DNA from: Demequina lignilytica
GTDB lineage: Bacteria > Actinomycetota > Actinomycetes > Actinomycetales > Demequinaceae
Reading direction: 5' to 3'
Assembly (NCBI RefSeq): GCF_030418305.1
Contig: NZ_JAUHPX010000002.1
Span: 1-64,000, forward strand
Length of the DNA: 64,000 bases
Below the pieces are notes generated by a model. That model was not told where the DNA came from. It ran no database searches and saw only the letters and a program-made list of their open reading frames with translations. Position 1 is the stretch's first letter. Every line of letters starts with the position of its first letter. Positions 11,281-20,677 of the stretch are shown in pieces. The position numbers and the translations under genes are program-made.

Positions 11281-12320
11281 GGCGCGACCCCGATCGTGCT
11301 CAGGCCCAGGGTCTCCTCCAGACCGAGGGCGACGTTCATGGACTGGAGGGCCGCGCCGGCGGTGCCCTTGACCAGGTTGTCGATGGCGCACACGACCACG
11401 ACGCGGCCCGCCTTGCCGTCGACGGCCACCTGCATCAGCGCGGTGTTGGCACCGAGCGTCGCGGCGGTCGTGGGCCACTGCCCCTCCGGCAGCAGGTGGA
11501 CGAACGGCTCATCGGCATAGGCGGCCTCCCACGCGTCGCGCACGGCCTCGACGTTGACGCCGGGCGCGAGCGGCGCGGTGACCGTCGCGAGGATCCCGCG
11601 GGCCATCGGCACCAGCGTGGGGGTGAAGCTGATCCTCACCTCGCCTGCGCCGGCGGACTCGAGGTTCTGGATGATCTCCGGGATGTGGCGGTGCGAGCCA
11701 CCGACCGCGTACGGCACCGCCGCACCGAGGGCCTCGGAGGCGAGCAGGTGCGGCGCGAGCTTCTTCCCCGCGCCGGAGTAGCCGTTGGCGAGCACCGCGA
11801 CGATGTCGCCGGGCTCCACCACGCCGGCGGCGACGCCCGGCTGGAGGGCGAGCGTGACCGCCGTCACGTTGCACCCGGGCACGGCGACGCGGCGAGCGCC
11901 GGGCAGCGCCTCCCGCTGGTGCCCGGTGGCTGTGATGAGCTCGGGCATGCCGTAGGGCCACGTGCCGGCGTGCTCGCCGCCGTAGTAGGAGGCCCAGGCC
12001 TGGGCGCTGGCGAGCCGATGATCGGCGCCGCAGTCGAGCACCAGGGTCTCGGCCGGCAGCTGCGCGGCGATCTCGCCGGAGGCGCCGTGCGGCAGCGCGA
12101 GGACCACCACATCGTGACCGGCGAGGTTCTCAGCGGTCGTGTCGACCAGCACGCGGTCGGCGAGATGGCGCAGATGGGGCTGGTGCGCACCCAGCGTGTC
12201 GCCTACGCTCGAGTGTGCGGTCAGGGCGCCGAACTCGACCTCGGGATGGGCCGAGAACACGCGCAGGACCTCGCCTCCGACATAGCCGGAGGCACCGGAC
12301 ACCGCGACCTTGATGCTCAT
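11277..12320 (-). CDS. argC: N-acetyl-gamma-glutamyl-phosphate reductase
   Basis: NADPH-dependent reduction of N-acetylglutamyl phosphate; first gene of the arginine operon. N-terminal Rossmann motif [10 protein letters not shown] and the catalytic Cys in [12 protein letters not shown] are present. 347 residues. I start at MSIKVAVSG (12320); in-frame upstream codons reach a TTG at 12341 but these would read through the promoter. TATAGT ends 7 bases before this ATG, so the transcript is probably leaderless, with an ARG-box-like site over the promoter. Confidence 0.96.
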   Translation of the reverse strand: MSIKVAVSGASGYVGGEVLRVFSAHPEVEFGALTAHSSVGDTLGAHQPHLRHLADRVLVDTTAENLAGHDVVVLALPHGASGEIAAQLPAETLVLDCGADHRLASAQAWASYYGGEHAGTWPYGMPELITATGHQREALPGARRVAVPGCNVTAVTLALQPGVAAGVVEPGDIVAVLANGYSGAGKKLAPHLLASEALGAAVPYAVGGSHRHIPEIIQNLESAGAGEVRISFTPTLVPMARGILATVTAPLAPGVNVEAVRDAWEAAYADEPFVHLLPEGQWPTTAATLGANTALMQVAVDGKAGRVVVVCAIDNLVKGTAGAALQSMNVALGLEETLGLSTIGVAP

Positions 12321-12354
12321 GTGCATGACTATACATGCCAATGCATACTGTCGC
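12321..12354 (-). promoter_or_regulatory. argC promoter with ARG-box-like operator
   Basis: On the minus strand the order is TATGCATTGGCATGTATAGT, then seven bases, then the argC ATG. TATAGT (12328-12333) is a near-consensus -10. The AT-rich TGCAT-type half-sites at 12322-12326 and 12342-12346 flank and overlap it; TGCATA-like half-sites resemble actinobacterial ArgR targets. In such G+C-rich DNA this AT-rich 30-base island is conspicuous. Operator assignment is an inference from position and from argR in the operon. Confidence 0.6.
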
Positions 12355-12378
12355 GAGGCACCCCGTACGATGCACTCT

Positions 12379-13359
12379 GTGAGAGCGATCCAGGTGACAC
12401 GGCATGGCGGCCCCGAGGTGCTGCAGCCCGCCGTGATCGACCGTCCTGAGGTCTCCCCCGGTCATGTGCTGGTGCGCGTCGAGGCCGCCGGCGTCAACTT
12501 CATCGACACCTATCAGCGGTCGGGTCTGTACCCGACGCCGACCCCGTTCGTGCCGGGGAAGGAGGGCGCGGGAGAGATCGTCGCGGTCGGAGAGGGCGTC
12601 GAGCACCTGGTCGAGGGCGAGGGCATCGCCTGGGCCTTCACCCAGGGCTCCTACGCCGAGTACGTCTCCGTGCCCGTCTCCGACGCGTACGCCGTTCCCG
12701 AGGACGTCGAGCTGGACATGGCCGCGGCGGTGATGATGCAGGGGCTCACGGCCCACTACCTGGCGACCTCCTCGTACGCGATCATGCCGGGCGACACGGT
12801 GCTGGTGCACGCGGCCGCCGGCGGGGTCGGGCTGCTGCTGACCCAGCTCGCGGTCGCGCGCGGCGCGACGGTCATCGGCACCGTCGGCTCCGAGGACAAG
12901 GCGCGCATCGCGCGGCAGGCCGGCGTGACCCACGCGGTCCGCTACGACCAGTTCGAGGACATGGCGACGGACCTCCCGGCGGCGGTCCGAGGGATCGCGC
13001 CCGAGGGCGTGGCCGCGGTGTACGACGGCGTCGGCCGAGCCACGTTCGACGGCTCGCTCGCCTGCGTCGCCCGCCGCGGCCACCTCGTGCTGTTCGGCGC
13101 CGCATCGGGCCCCGTCGCCCCGGTCGACCCCCAGCGCCTCAACGCCGCGGGCTCCGTGTACCTCAGCCGCCCGACCATGAAGGACTTCCTCACGACCCCC
13201 GAGGAGCGGGAGCAGCGCGCGAGCGACATCCTCAACGGCATCCTGCTCGGTGACCTCACGGTCCGCATCGATCGCGGCCTGAGCCTCGAGGAGGCCGCCG
13301 AGGCGCACCGGGCCCTCGAGGCACGCGAGACCACGGGCAAGGTGCTCCTGCACCCCTGA
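12379..13359 (+). CDS. Quinone oxidoreductase (NADPH:quinone reductase family)
   Basis: 326-residue medium-chain dehydrogenase/reductase of the zinc-independent quinone oxidoreductase type. The N-terminus reads [17 protein letters not shown], diagnostic for this family, followed by the catalytic-domain [17 protein letters not shown]; the cofactor motif is [18 protein letters not shown] (GxGGVG-like). No structural zinc-binding cysteine cluster is present. The GTG at 12379 is chosen because TACGAT ends 7 bases upstream and the family begins at this residue; an ATG at 12370 is the alternative. Divergent from argC. Confidence 0.9.
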   Translation: MRAIQVTRHGGPEVLQPAVIDRPEVSPGHVLVRVEAAGVNFIDTYQRSGLYPTPTPFVPGKEGAGEIVAVGEGVEHLVEGEGIAWAFTQGSYAEYVSVPVSDAYAVPEDVELDMAAAVMMQGLTAHYLATSSYAIMPGDTVLVHAAAGGVGLLLTQLAVARGATVIGTVGSEDKARIARQAGVTHAVRYDQFEDMATDLPAAVRGIAPEGVAAVYDGVGRATFDGSLACVARRGHLVLFGAASGPVAPVDPQRLNAAGSVYLSRPTMKDFLTTPEEREQRASDILNGILLGDLTVRIDRGLSLEEAAEAHRALEARETTGKVLLHP

Positions 13360-13439
13360 CGGCCGCGGACGCGCCAACCGTAACCTTCCGGCAGGCCGAT
13401 CGACACACGACCGTGACAATGTCCAGGCAGAATATGCCC

Positions 13440-13940
13440 ATGCAGCATCTTCGCCTCCGCGTGATGCGCGACTCCGACCTCCCCGCGGTGACCGCGCTGA
13501 ACGCCGCCGCCTCGCCTGCCCTCAACCTGCTGTCCGAGGACGAGATGCGGGAGCTGACCACCATGTGCGACGTCCGCCTGGTCGCGACGGGCGCGAGGCG
13601 CGAGGTGGTCGCGTTCCTCCTCAGCCTCGGCATGGGGCAGGCGTACGCGTCGGAGAACTACCGCTGGTTCGAGGAGCGAGGCGTCCGCCACCAGTACATC
13701 GACCGGATCGTGGTGTCGCCCACCGCCAAGGGCACCGGCGTCGGTCGCGCCTTGTACGAGTCCGTGTTCGAACGGGCCCGGGAACGCGGCGCGGCCGAGG
13801 TCACCACCGAGGTGTTCCTCGATCCCCCGAACCCCGGCTCGGTGGCGTTCCACGAGCACCTGGGATTCCGCCACCTGGGAGAGCAGCGGATCCGCGAGGG
13901 AAGCGTGCTGGTCGCGCTGCTCGCGCGCACCGTCTTCTGA
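13440..13940 (+). CDS. GNAT-family N-acetyltransferase
   Basis: 166 residues. The acetyl-CoA-binding motif A is clear: IDRIVVSPTAKGTGVGRALYESVFERAR (Q/RxxGxG/A form TAKGTGVG), followed by the motif-B-like NPGSVAFHEHLGFRHLGEQRI. It resembles the COG3818 group of predicted acetyltransferases; the substrate is unknown. I choose the ATG at 13440 because CAGAAT lies exactly 6 bases upstream; ATGs at 13434 and 13413 are in frame. Convergent with the HhH protein, 6 bases between stop codons. Confidence 0.8.
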   Translation: MQHLRLRVMRDSDLPAVTALNAAASPALNLLSEDEMRELTTMCDVRLVATGARREVVAFLLSLGMGQAYASENYRWFEERGVRHQYIDRIVVSPTAKGTGVGRALYESVFERARERGAAEVTTEVFLDPPNPGSVAFHEHLGFRHLGEQRIREGSVLVALLARTVF

Positions 13941-13946
13941 GGTCGC

Positions 13947-14630
13947 TCAGGACCCCTGGGCCGCCAGCTGGTCCGCGCGCTGGGCGCGCGAGTCCACCAG
14001 CTGGCGCAGGGCGAAGGCGAGCACCCGCTCCTCGACGGCGAACCGGCGGGCGGTGAGCACGATCATGGCGCGGACCTCGTCGGTCTCGAGCGCGTCGCCG
14101 TCGGGACCGAGCAGGCTCCGGACGTACGCGACCACGTCGGCACCCGGGCGCAGCGGCGCGTGCACCATGAAGGCGATGGACTCCCAGGTGCCCGGGCCGA
14201 GACCGCGGACCGCGAGGAGCAGGTTCGCGACGGACGCCTCGCGCTCGCGGACGGCCTCCTGGAGCTCCTTGGCGTGGCGGATGCCCGTGCCCACGAGCAG
14301 CCGGGCCGCCTCGTGGATCACCTCGGCGCGGCGGCGCGGCACACCGAGGACGGTGGTGTCGCCCCAGCGCTCTCCGATCAGGTGCTGGATGCCGGCCGTG
14401 TCGGCATCGACGAGCCCCGTCAGGTCGTCGAGCAGCTTGCCTGGGCTGCGCCGCATGACGGTGTCCGCGATCTCCGCGACGGAGGCAGCAGGCACCTGCG
14501 ACGCGAACACTCCAGTGATCAGCGCGAGCTCGCACTGGGCGGGATACCCCCAGGGGGCGGCGTCACGCCACGACCCCGGCAGGACCTCCCCCAGCGCCGC
14601 CCTCAGATTCGGCACAAGGTCCTCGACCAT
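13947..14630 (-). CDS. HhH-GPD-like protein (putative DNA glycosylase fold)
   Basis: 227 residues, mostly predicted helix. The segment VRGLGPGTWESIAFMVHAPL looks like the helix-hairpin-helix (LPGxGxxTA) of endonuclease III/AlkA-type glycosylases and is followed by ADVVAYVRSLLG, resembling the catalytic helix with an Asp. There is no Fe-S cysteine cluster. Function is therefore a tentative base-excision or DNA-binding role. Start at 14630 with TAGCGT 6 bases upstream: a leaderless gene. Divergent from the NAD-epimerase gene. Confidence 0.5.
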   Translation of the reverse strand: MVEDLVPNLRAALGEVLPGSWRDAAPWGYPAQCELALITGVFASQVPAASVAEIADTVMRRSPGKLLDDLTGLVDADTAGIQHLIGERWGDTTVLGVPRRRAEVIHEAARLLVGTGIRHAKELQEAVREREASVANLLLAVRGLGPGTWESIAFMVHAPLRPGADVVAYVRSLLGPDGDALETDEVRAMIVLTARRFAVEERVLAFALRQLVDSRAQRADQLAAQGS

Positions 14631-14730
14631 GGCCTCACGCTACCCCCAGCGCCGTTCCTCCACCACCCCCGGTTCGGCCACGATCCGGTCACGGACGCGC
14701 GGGGGTCTCCGCGCACCATAGTCTCGGAGC

Positions 14731-15804
14731 ATGCGGATCCTCATCGTCGGCGGCACCGGGCTCATCTCGTCGGCACTGGCGCGCGCCGCCGGCACATCAG
14801 GCCACGAGCTCCATCTGGTCACGCGCGGGACGTCGGCGACCGCGCCCCCACCGCCGGGCGCGCACAGCATCCACGTGGACGCCACCGACGCGGTGTCGCT
14901 GCGCAACGCCCTGCACGGGATGCGGCTCCGCGGCGAACGCTTCGACGCGGTGGTGCAGTTCATCGCGTTCGACCCCGCGCACGTGGCGGCCGACGTCGAG
15001 ACCTTCGCCCCGCTGACGGACCAGTACGTGCTGATCGCCACGTCGGCGGCGTACAAGACCTTCGACCACCTGCATCCCCTCACCGAGGACACCGAGCAGG
15101 AGAACCTGTTCTGGGAGTACGCGCGGCTCAAGATGGAGGCCGAGGCCGTGCTCCGCGAGCACGCGGCGGCAGCGGGCCTCGGATGGACGATCGTGCGGCC
15201 CGCGCACACCTACGGCCCCTCCAAGATCCCGGCTTTCACCGCCAACTCCCGGCACCCCTGGACGCTCGTGGACCGCATGCGTCGCGGCGCCGACATCATC
15301 GTCCCCGGCGACGGCACCTCGCTGTGGACGCTCACCCACGCGACCGATGTCGCGACCGGCATCCTCGGGCTGCTCGGCAACGCGGCGGCCCTGGGCGAGG
15401 CCGTGCACATCACGTCGGACGAGGCGCTGACCTGGAGCGGCATCTACGCGGCGATCGCGCGCGCCGCCGGGCTCTCGCCGGACCGGCTCGCGCGGCAGAC
15501 CGTCCACGTGCCATCGGAGGCGCTGATGGCCGCGATGCCGTGGGAGGAGGGGTCGATCCGCGGCGACAAGATGCACCCCGCGGTGTACGACACCGCGAAG
15601 CTGCGCCGCCTGGTCCCCGGCTGGGAGGCGCGAGTCCCGTTCGCCCGCGGCGTCGCGGAGTCGATCGCATGGTTCGAGGCGGACCCGGCCCGACAGACCG
15701 TCGACGCGGCCGCGAACGAGACTCTCGACGCTCTCGCCGCGATCTACCGCGACGCGCTCGCGCGGGCGCACCACCTGTCGGCCATGCGCGGCCACGAGGG
15801 ATGA
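14731..15804 (+). CDS. NAD-dependent epimerase/dehydratase family protein
   Basis: 357-residue extended short-chain dehydrogenase. N-terminal cofactor motif ILIVGGTGLISSALA (GxxGxxG), then a YARLK segment near residue 130 as the catalytic YxxxK equivalent, and WTIVRPAHTYGPSK, characteristic of nucleotide-sugar epimerase-like proteins. The substrate is unknown. TAGTCT lies 6 bases before the ATG, suggesting leaderless expression. The stop overlaps the next small gene as ATGA, so both are co-translated. Confidence 0.8.
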   Translation: MRILIVGGTGLISSALARAAGTSGHELHLVTRGTSATAPPPPGAHSIHVDATDAVSLRNALHGMRLRGERFDAVVQFIAFDPAHVAADVETFAPLTDQYVLIATSAAYKTFDHLHPLTEDTEQENLFWEYARLKMEAEAVLREHAAAAGLGWTIVRPAHTYGPSKIPAFTANSRHPWTLVDRMRRGADIIVPGDGTSLWTLTHATDVATGILGLLGNAAALGEAVHITSDEALTWSGIYAAIARAAGLSPDRLARQTVHVPSEALMAAMPWEEGSIRGDKMHPAVYDTAKLRRLVPGWEARVPFARGVAESIAWFEADPARQTVDAAANETLDALAAIYRDALARAHHLSAMRGHEG

Positions 15805-16031
15805 GCGACCAGGAACCCCGCGGTCGGGACCCGGAGGTCGCGTTCCCGCTCGCGATCGTGTCGACCGCGCTCGGCGTGGTGGGGCTCACCGTCCCGGTGC
15901 TGGCCTGGGTCGCGACGGCTCTGGCGGTCACGTCCTACGTCCTCAACACTCCGCACGCTCCGACCCGCACGCTGGCGATCATCGGCGCGGCCTTCGGGCT
16001 GGTGGGCATCGCGATCCCGTTCGTGGGCTGA
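15801..16031 (+). CDS. Small membrane protein, two helices
   Basis: 76 residues: a short charged N-terminus (MSDQEPRGRDPEV) and two hydrophobic segments, about residues 14-46 and 55-76, joined by NTPHAPTRT. No recognised domain. The ATGA overlap with the preceding epimerase gene supports that it is translated. It could be a small integral membrane partner or a DUF-type protein; no function can be assigned. Confidence 0.65.
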   Translation: MSDQEPRGRDPEVAFPLAIVSTALGVVGLTVPVLAWVATALAVTSYVLNTPHAPTRTLAIIGAAFGLVGIAIPFVG

Positions 16032-16129
16032 GCCGAGCGGGCGCGCCTGGGGCGCATCGTCACGCGACGATGCGACAATTCCGGCGACGGCACCGCACCT
16101 GGCGGGCCCGACGCAGCAGGGGGTTCCTC

Positions 16130-16822
16130 ATGACGCGCACCGGCCGCACCCACCGGGGTCTGACGCTCGTCTCGGCCGCCGTGATCCTCGTCGTGGCGGG
16201 CTGCACGGGCTCGGGAGGCGCGGCGAGCCCGACATCGAGCGCTCCTCCCGCCACCGAGGCGCCGATGCCGACATCGTCCGCGAGCCCCGCCCCGACGCCC
16301 GGCGGGGAGACCCCCGCACCCGCCGCCTCGTCCAGCTCCACCGCCGATGCCGGTGACGACGAGTTCTGCACCCTCATGATCGACGCGATGACGGCGCACC
16401 GGACCGCCGCCGAGGAGGTCCAGGCCGGGCTGCGGCTGCTGCTCGACAAGGACGCGGTGGCCGCCGACGACACCGCGGGGGTCAACGCCGCCGGCGAGGT
16501 GATCGTGACCTACGGCACCCGCTCCGCCGCGCTCTACGCCGAGGGCGCCGCCGTGGTGGGCGACGCCGGCGCGGCGGCCGACCTCGAGGCCATGGTGACC
16601 TTCGAGGAGCTCTTCACGGAGCCGGTGGGCCAGGCGCTGGCCGGCCTCGACTCGCTCGACGGCGCGGCCGCGGAGATCGCTGCCGTCACGGCGGACGAGG
16701 CGGTCCAGGAGGCCATGACGGCGGCCGCCGAGGCCTCGCCGGACCTGGCCCTCTACATCGCCGACCGCTGCGGCATCGAGGTCGCGGAATCCGACCTGGC
16801 GCCGGCAGGCGGCCTCGGCTGA
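16130..16822 (+). CDS. Secreted lipoprotein of unknown function
   Basis: 230 residues with a lipoprotein signal: RTHRG, a hydrophobic stretch, then the lipobox VVAGC with Cys25. A 45-residue Ser/Thr/Pro/Ala-rich linker follows, then an Ala-rich, predicted helical domain with two cysteines (DEFCTLMIDAM and IADRCGIE) that could form a disulfide. Start at 16130 because AGGGGG lies upstream; a longer frame opens at 16070. No enzymatic motif is seen. The stop is 3 bases from the stop of the convergent gene. Confidence 0.7.
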   Translation: MTRTGRTHRGLTLVSAAVILVVAGCTGSGGAASPTSSAPPATEAPMPTSSASPAPTPGGETPAPAASSSSTADAGDDEFCTLMIDAMTAHRTAAEEVQAGLRLLLDKDAVAADDTAGVNAAGEVIVTYGTRSAALYAEGAAVVGDAGAAADLEAMVTFEELFTEPVGQALAGLDSLDGAAAEIAAVTADEAVQEAMTAAAEASPDLALYIADRCGIEVAESDLAPAGGLG

Positions 16823-16825
16823 GCC

Positions 16826-17695
16826 TCAGTCGGACGATGCGCGGGGCGGGTTGACGGCGTCGCCCAGGCAGGTGAGGTCGGAGTCCGCTGTCACCTCGAA
16901 GGCCTCGAACGCGTCGTCCGCGAGGATCGCGTCGATCAGCGCGCGCGAGCCGCCCACGAGGGTCGAGTCGAGGTCGATCTCGGTGCCGAGCACCCAGGCG
17001 CGGTCGCGCGGCCAGATCAGCTGCGGTGACGGATCCCTCCCCCATGTGCGCGACCAGCCGATGCCCACCGCGTACCCCCAGTCCGGATCCTCGAGCTCCG
17101 ACAGCGCGCAGGCGATCCGGAGGTAGGTCCGGCCCGGCAGACGCAGGAGGTGAGGGTCCGTGAGCGCCCGCGTCACCTCCGGCGAGACCGCCGGCGGCTC
17201 CGGAACCGCTGCGGGAGGCGCCTCGCCGTCACCCTCCCAGGCGATGTAGACCATCCCCGAGCCGGGGTGGAGATTGCCCCAGCCCTCCCATACGGCGAGC
17301 ACCGCATCGTCCGGAGTCGACGTGCCGGCCGCGAGCAGCGGCGCCAGCCGCGCGAGCAGCGCAGGCTCGAGCCACCCCTCCTGAGGCGGCCGCACCTCCC
17401 AGGCGCCGATCGAGGTCTCGTGCTCGCGTGAGGCGAGGGACCCGTACTGGACCTCCGGGTGCATGATGGCGCCCACCGCGGCCGCGACCTGGGTCCAGGT
17501 CCACGCGCGCTCGTCCACCACCCGCGGCACCACTCCCTCGCCGCGGTCGGTCCAGTCGAGCAGCCGCCCCTCGAGGGGATGAAGGATCCGGGCGTAGGCG
17601 TCCCAGCCGGTGCCGACCACGCCGCCGACCGCTCCCCAGCCGTGCAGGCGCCGCTCCAGCCACTCCCCCTCGTGCGAGCCGAGCAGGACCCTCAC
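16826..17695 (-). CDS. Uncharacterised protein paired with a macro-domain protein
   Basis: 289 residues, soluble, no signal peptide. Contains Trp-rich stretches ([55 protein letters not shown]) and a C-terminal region with [22 protein letters not shown] do not recognise a family. Its GTG start lies inside the stop region of the macro-domain gene (GTGA overlap), so the two products are translationally coupled and likely act together. Confidence 0.65.
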   Translation of the reverse strand: MRVLLGSHEGEWLERRLHGWGAVGGVVGTGWDAYARILHPLEGRLLDWTDRGEGVVPRVVDERAWTWTQVAAAVGAIMHPEVQYGSLASREHETSIGAWEVRPPQEGWLEPALLARLAPLLAAGTSTPDDAVLAVWEGWGNLHPGSGMVYIAWEGDGEAPPAAVPEPPAVSPEVTRALTDPHLLRLPGRTYLRIACALSELEDPDWGYAVGIGWSRTWGRDPSPQLIWPRDRAWVLGTEIDLDSTLVGGSRALIDAILADDAFEAFEVTADSDLTCLGDAVNPPRASSD

Positions 17696-18210
17696 GACCG
17701 GCGCTCGCCCAGCAGCAGCCGGTAGATCGCGAGGTCCTCGTCGCTGTACACGCAGAAGGTGACGTCGTTGACGTCCGGCGCCGACGCGAGCGCCTGCGCG
17801 ACCGCGCGGGTCGCGATGCGGGCGGCGCGCTCCTTCGGGTAGCCGTAGACGCCCGTGGAGATCGCAGGGAACGCGATCGAGTGCACGCCATGGTCCTGCG
17901 CGATCTCGATGGCCCGGGTGTAGCAGGACGCGAGCAGCGCGTCCTCGCCCGAGTCGCCGCCCTCCCACACGGGGCCGACGGCGTGGATGATCCACTTGGC
18001 CGGGAGCGCGTGGCCGTAGGTGATCTTCGCCTCGCCCGTCCGACAGCCGCGCAGCGCGCGGCACTCGTCGAGCAGCCCCGGACCGGCGGCGCGATGGATC
18101 GCCCCGTCCACGCCCGCGCCGCCCAGCAGCGACTGGTTGGCCGCGTTGACGATCGCGTCGACGGGAAGGGTGGTGATGTCGGCGAGCCGTGCCCCCATGA
18201 CGGCGGTCAT
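17692..18210 (-). CDS. Macro-domain protein (O-acetyl-ADP-ribose deacetylase-like)
   Basis: 172 residues consisting of one macro domain. The ADP-ribose-binding motifs are intact: [27 protein letters not shown] (Asn-Ala-Ala-Asn and GGGV-like loop) and [12 protein letters not shown] (second loop). This matches YmdB/MacroD-type hydrolases that remove ADP-ribose from proteins, nucleic acids or O-acetyl-ADP-ribose. Leaderless signal TAGGTT is 6 bases before the ATG. The coupled downstream gene at 16826 is unknown, so a role beyond general ADP-ribose turnover is open. Confidence 0.9.
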   Translation of the reverse strand: MTAVMGARLADITTLPVDAIVNAANQSLLGGAGVDGAIHRAAGPGLLDECRALRGCRTGEAKITYGHALPAKWIIHAVGPVWEGGDSGEDALLASCYTRAIEIAQDHGVHSIAFPAISTGVYGYPKERAARIATRAVAQALASAPDVNDVTFCVYSDEDLAIYRLLLGERRS

Positions 18211-18346
18211 GGCGCGAACCTACCGGAGCGACGCCCCGACGGTCGACTCCCCCGGGCAGCCGTCGCGCTCTGGGCGAACCTCGGAACATCCGCACGCGGA
18301 GCGGAGTTGCCTCTCAGGACACCCCACGACCCCCGGAGGACACCCC

Positions 18347-19285
18347 ATGACCTGGACCGCGGCCGACATCCCCGATCAGAGCGGACGCGTCGCGGTGGTG
18401 ACCGGCGCCAACGGTGGGCTGGGCCTCGCGTGCACCATCGCCCTCGCACGCCGAGGCGCCCACGTGGTGATGGCGGCGCGCAGCCCCGAGAAGACGGACG
18501 ATGCGCACGCCGCGGTCCTCGCCGCGGTGCCGGGGGCGTCGCTCGAGACGGTCCCGCTCGACCTCGCCTCGCAGGAGTCAGTCCGCTCGGCCGGCCGGAC
18601 CATCGCCGACCGGCACGGGGCGATCGACCTGCTGCTCGCCAACGCCGGGGTGATGGCCATGCCCGAGGGCCGCACCGCGGACGACTTCGAGACCCAGCTC
18701 GCCGTCAACCACCTGGGCCACTGGACGCTCATCGCGGAGCTGCTCCCGCGCCTCATGGAGGCCCCGGCCGCGCGGGTCGTCACCACCACCTCGATCGCTC
18801 GCCTCAACGCGGACCCGGTGGATCCCGCGAACCCGCATCTGGACGGCGAGTACGAGGACTGGAAGGCCTACGGGCGGTCCAAGCTCGCGGCGGTGCACCT
18901 CGCCGTCGGCCTCGACCGGAGGCTGCGGGCGGCGGGCTCGACGGCGCGCGCGCTCGTGGCCCACCCCGGCATCTCGCACACCGACCTGCAGAAGCGCACC
19001 GTGCGCGAGGGTGGTGGCGGGACCCAGGGACCCTTCTGGGAGCGCTACGCCGAGCGGCGCGGCATGGACCCCGCGCGCGGGGCCCTCTCGCAGCTCCGGG
19101 CCGCCACCGACCCGCGCGCCGAGGGCGGCACGCTGTACGGACCGCGGTGGGGCGTGACCGGCGCCCCGACGCGACGACCGCTGCTCACCCGACGCGGCAT
19201 GGACGGAGCGATCGCCGCCCTCTGGACGGCGTCGGAGGAGCTGACCGGCGTCGCGCTCGAGGTGCCCGCGGAGGTGACGCGGTGA
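18347..19285 (+). CDS. Short-chain dehydrogenase/reductase
   Basis: 312 residues. Classical SDR with cofactor motif VVTGANGGLGLACTIALA, the NAG motif LLLANAGVMA and catalytic YGRSKLA (YxxxK near residue 180); the Ser sits in TTTSIARL. It resembles the retinol-dehydrogenase/WW-oxidoreductase-like SDRs, substrate unknown. The start at 18347 has GGAGGA ten bases upstream. The stop overlaps the zwf GTG start (GTGA), placing it in an operon with zwf and gnd. Confidence 0.88.
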   Translation: MTWTAADIPDQSGRVAVVTGANGGLGLACTIALARRGAHVVMAARSPEKTDDAHAAVLAAVPGASLETVPLDLASQESVRSAGRTIADRHGAIDLLLANAGVMAMPEGRTADDFETQLAVNHLGHWTLIAELLPRLMEAPAARVVTTTSIARLNADPVDPANPHLDGEYEDWKAYGRSKLAAVHLAVGLDRRLRAAGSTARALVAHPGISHTDLQKRTVREGGGGTQGPFWERYAERRGMDPARGALSQLRAATDPRAEGGTLYGPRWGVTGAPTRRPLLTRRGMDGAIAALWTASEELTGVALEVPAEVTR

Positions 19286-20676
19286 CGGACCAGGCGTCGG
19301 CCGCGGACGCCCTGGTGTTCTTCGGGGCGACCGGCGACCTGGCGCGCAAGCAGATCTTCCCCGCGCTGTACGGCATGGTGGCGCACGGCGAGCTGGACGT
19401 GCCCGTGGTCGGGGTCGCGTTCTCGCAGTGGAGCGTCGACGACCTGCGGGAGCGCGCCCGCAGCTCGGTGACGGCGGCGTTGCCGGACGCGGACCCCGAG
19501 GTGCTCGACCGGCTCATCGGGCTGCTGCGCTATGTCGACGGCGACTACCGCGACCCGGCCACGTTCGAGGCGCTGCGCGACGCCTTGGAGGGGAGGCATC
19601 GTCCCGTCCACTACCTGGCCATCCCGCCGGCGCTGTTCGGGACCGTCGTGCAGGGGCTCGCCTCGGTCGATCTCGACCGGGACGCGCGCGTGGTGGTCGA
19701 GAAGCCGTTCGGCCGCGACCTCGCGAGCGCACGCGAGCTCGACGCGGTGGTGCGCTCCGCCTTCCCCGAGGAGTCGATCTTCCGGATCGACCACTTCCTG
19801 GGCAAGGAGGAGATCATGAACCTCCTCTACTTCCGCTTCGCGAACTCGTTCCTCGAGCCCGTGTGGAACCGCGACCACGTCGCGAGCGTCCAGATCACCA
19901 TCGCCGAGGACTTCGGCGTGCAGGGGCGAGGCCCGTTCTACGAGTCCGCGGGGGCGCTGCGAGACGTGATCGAGAATCACGTCTTCCAGATCGTCGCGCT
20001 GCTCGCCATGGAGCCGCCCGCGTACCAGGGGTACTTCGCCGTGCACCAGGCGAAGGCCAACGTGTTCCGTGCGATGCGGCCGCTCACCCGCCACGACATC
20101 GTCCGCGGTCAGTTCGAGGGCTTCCGCGAGGAGCCGGGGGTGTCACCGACGTCCGACACCGAGACCTACGTCGCTGCGCGGCTGTTCATCGACTCGTGGC
20201 GGTGGGCGGGCGTGCCCTGGTACCTGCGGACGGGCAAGAAGATGCCGACCACCGCTCACGAGGTGGTCGTGGAGTTCAAGAAGCCGCCGCAGCCGTTGTT
20301 CGACGACGCGATGATGGCGCAGCGGCCCAACCACCTGCGGTTCCGCCTGCAACCCGACGGCGAGATCGCCCTGGGCGCGCGCATCAAGACGCCCGGGGAG
20401 GAGTTCGTCGGCGAGCAGCGCGAGCTGACGGTGCCGACCGCGGGCGCCCAGGCACGCCGTCCGTACGAGCGGCTGCTCGGCGACGCCCTCCAGGGCGACC
20501 GCGCGCTGTTCACCACCGAGGACTCGGTGGAGGCGGCGTGGACCGTGGTCGACCGCGTGCTGACCGACCATGCGCCGGCCATCCGGTACCAGCCGGGCAC
20601 CTGGGGCCCCGCGGAGGCGGACACCCTGATCGGAGCGGACGGGCCGTGGTACGAGCCCAAGGGAAGGAAGGCCTGA
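19282..20676 (+). CDS. zwf: Glucose-6-phosphate 1-dehydrogenase
   Basis: First step of the oxidative pentose phosphate pathway, producing NADPH. 464 residues. N-terminal coenzyme motif FFGATGDLARKQIFPALY, EKPFGRD, and the active-site signature RIDHFLGKE with the catalytic His. It starts at the GTG at 19282, overlapping the SDR stop; gnd follows after one base. No opcA, tal or tkt is adjacent, unlike the common actinobacterial tkt-tal-zwf-opcA order, so this may be a second or relocated copy. Confidence 0.96.
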   Translation: MTDQASAADALVFFGATGDLARKQIFPALYGMVAHGELDVPVVGVAFSQWSVDDLRERARSSVTAALPDADPEVLDRLIGLLRYVDGDYRDPATFEALRDALEGRHRPVHYLAIPPALFGTVVQGLASVDLDRDARVVVEKPFGRDLASARELDAVVRSAFPEESIFRIDHFLGKEEIMNLLYFRFANSFLEPVWNRDHVASVQITIAEDFGVQGRGPFYESAGALRDVIENHVFQIVALLAMEPPAYQGYFAVHQAKANVFRAMRPLTRHDIVRGQFEGFREEPGVSPTSDTETYVAARLFIDSWRWAGVPWYLRTGKKMPTTAHEVVVEFKKPPQPLFDDAMMAQRPNHLRFRLQPDGEIALGARIKTPGEEFVGEQRELTVPTAGAQARRPYERLLGDALQGDRALFTTEDSVEAAWTVVDRVLTDHAPAIRYQPGTWGPAEADTLIGADGPWYEPKGRKA

Positions 20677-20677
20677 C

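Noticed and set aside
18310-18347. Repeated GGACACCCCA before the SDR start as a possible CRISPR-like or operator repeat
   Set aside because: Only two copies about 20 bases apart; one of them is simply the ribosome-binding region.
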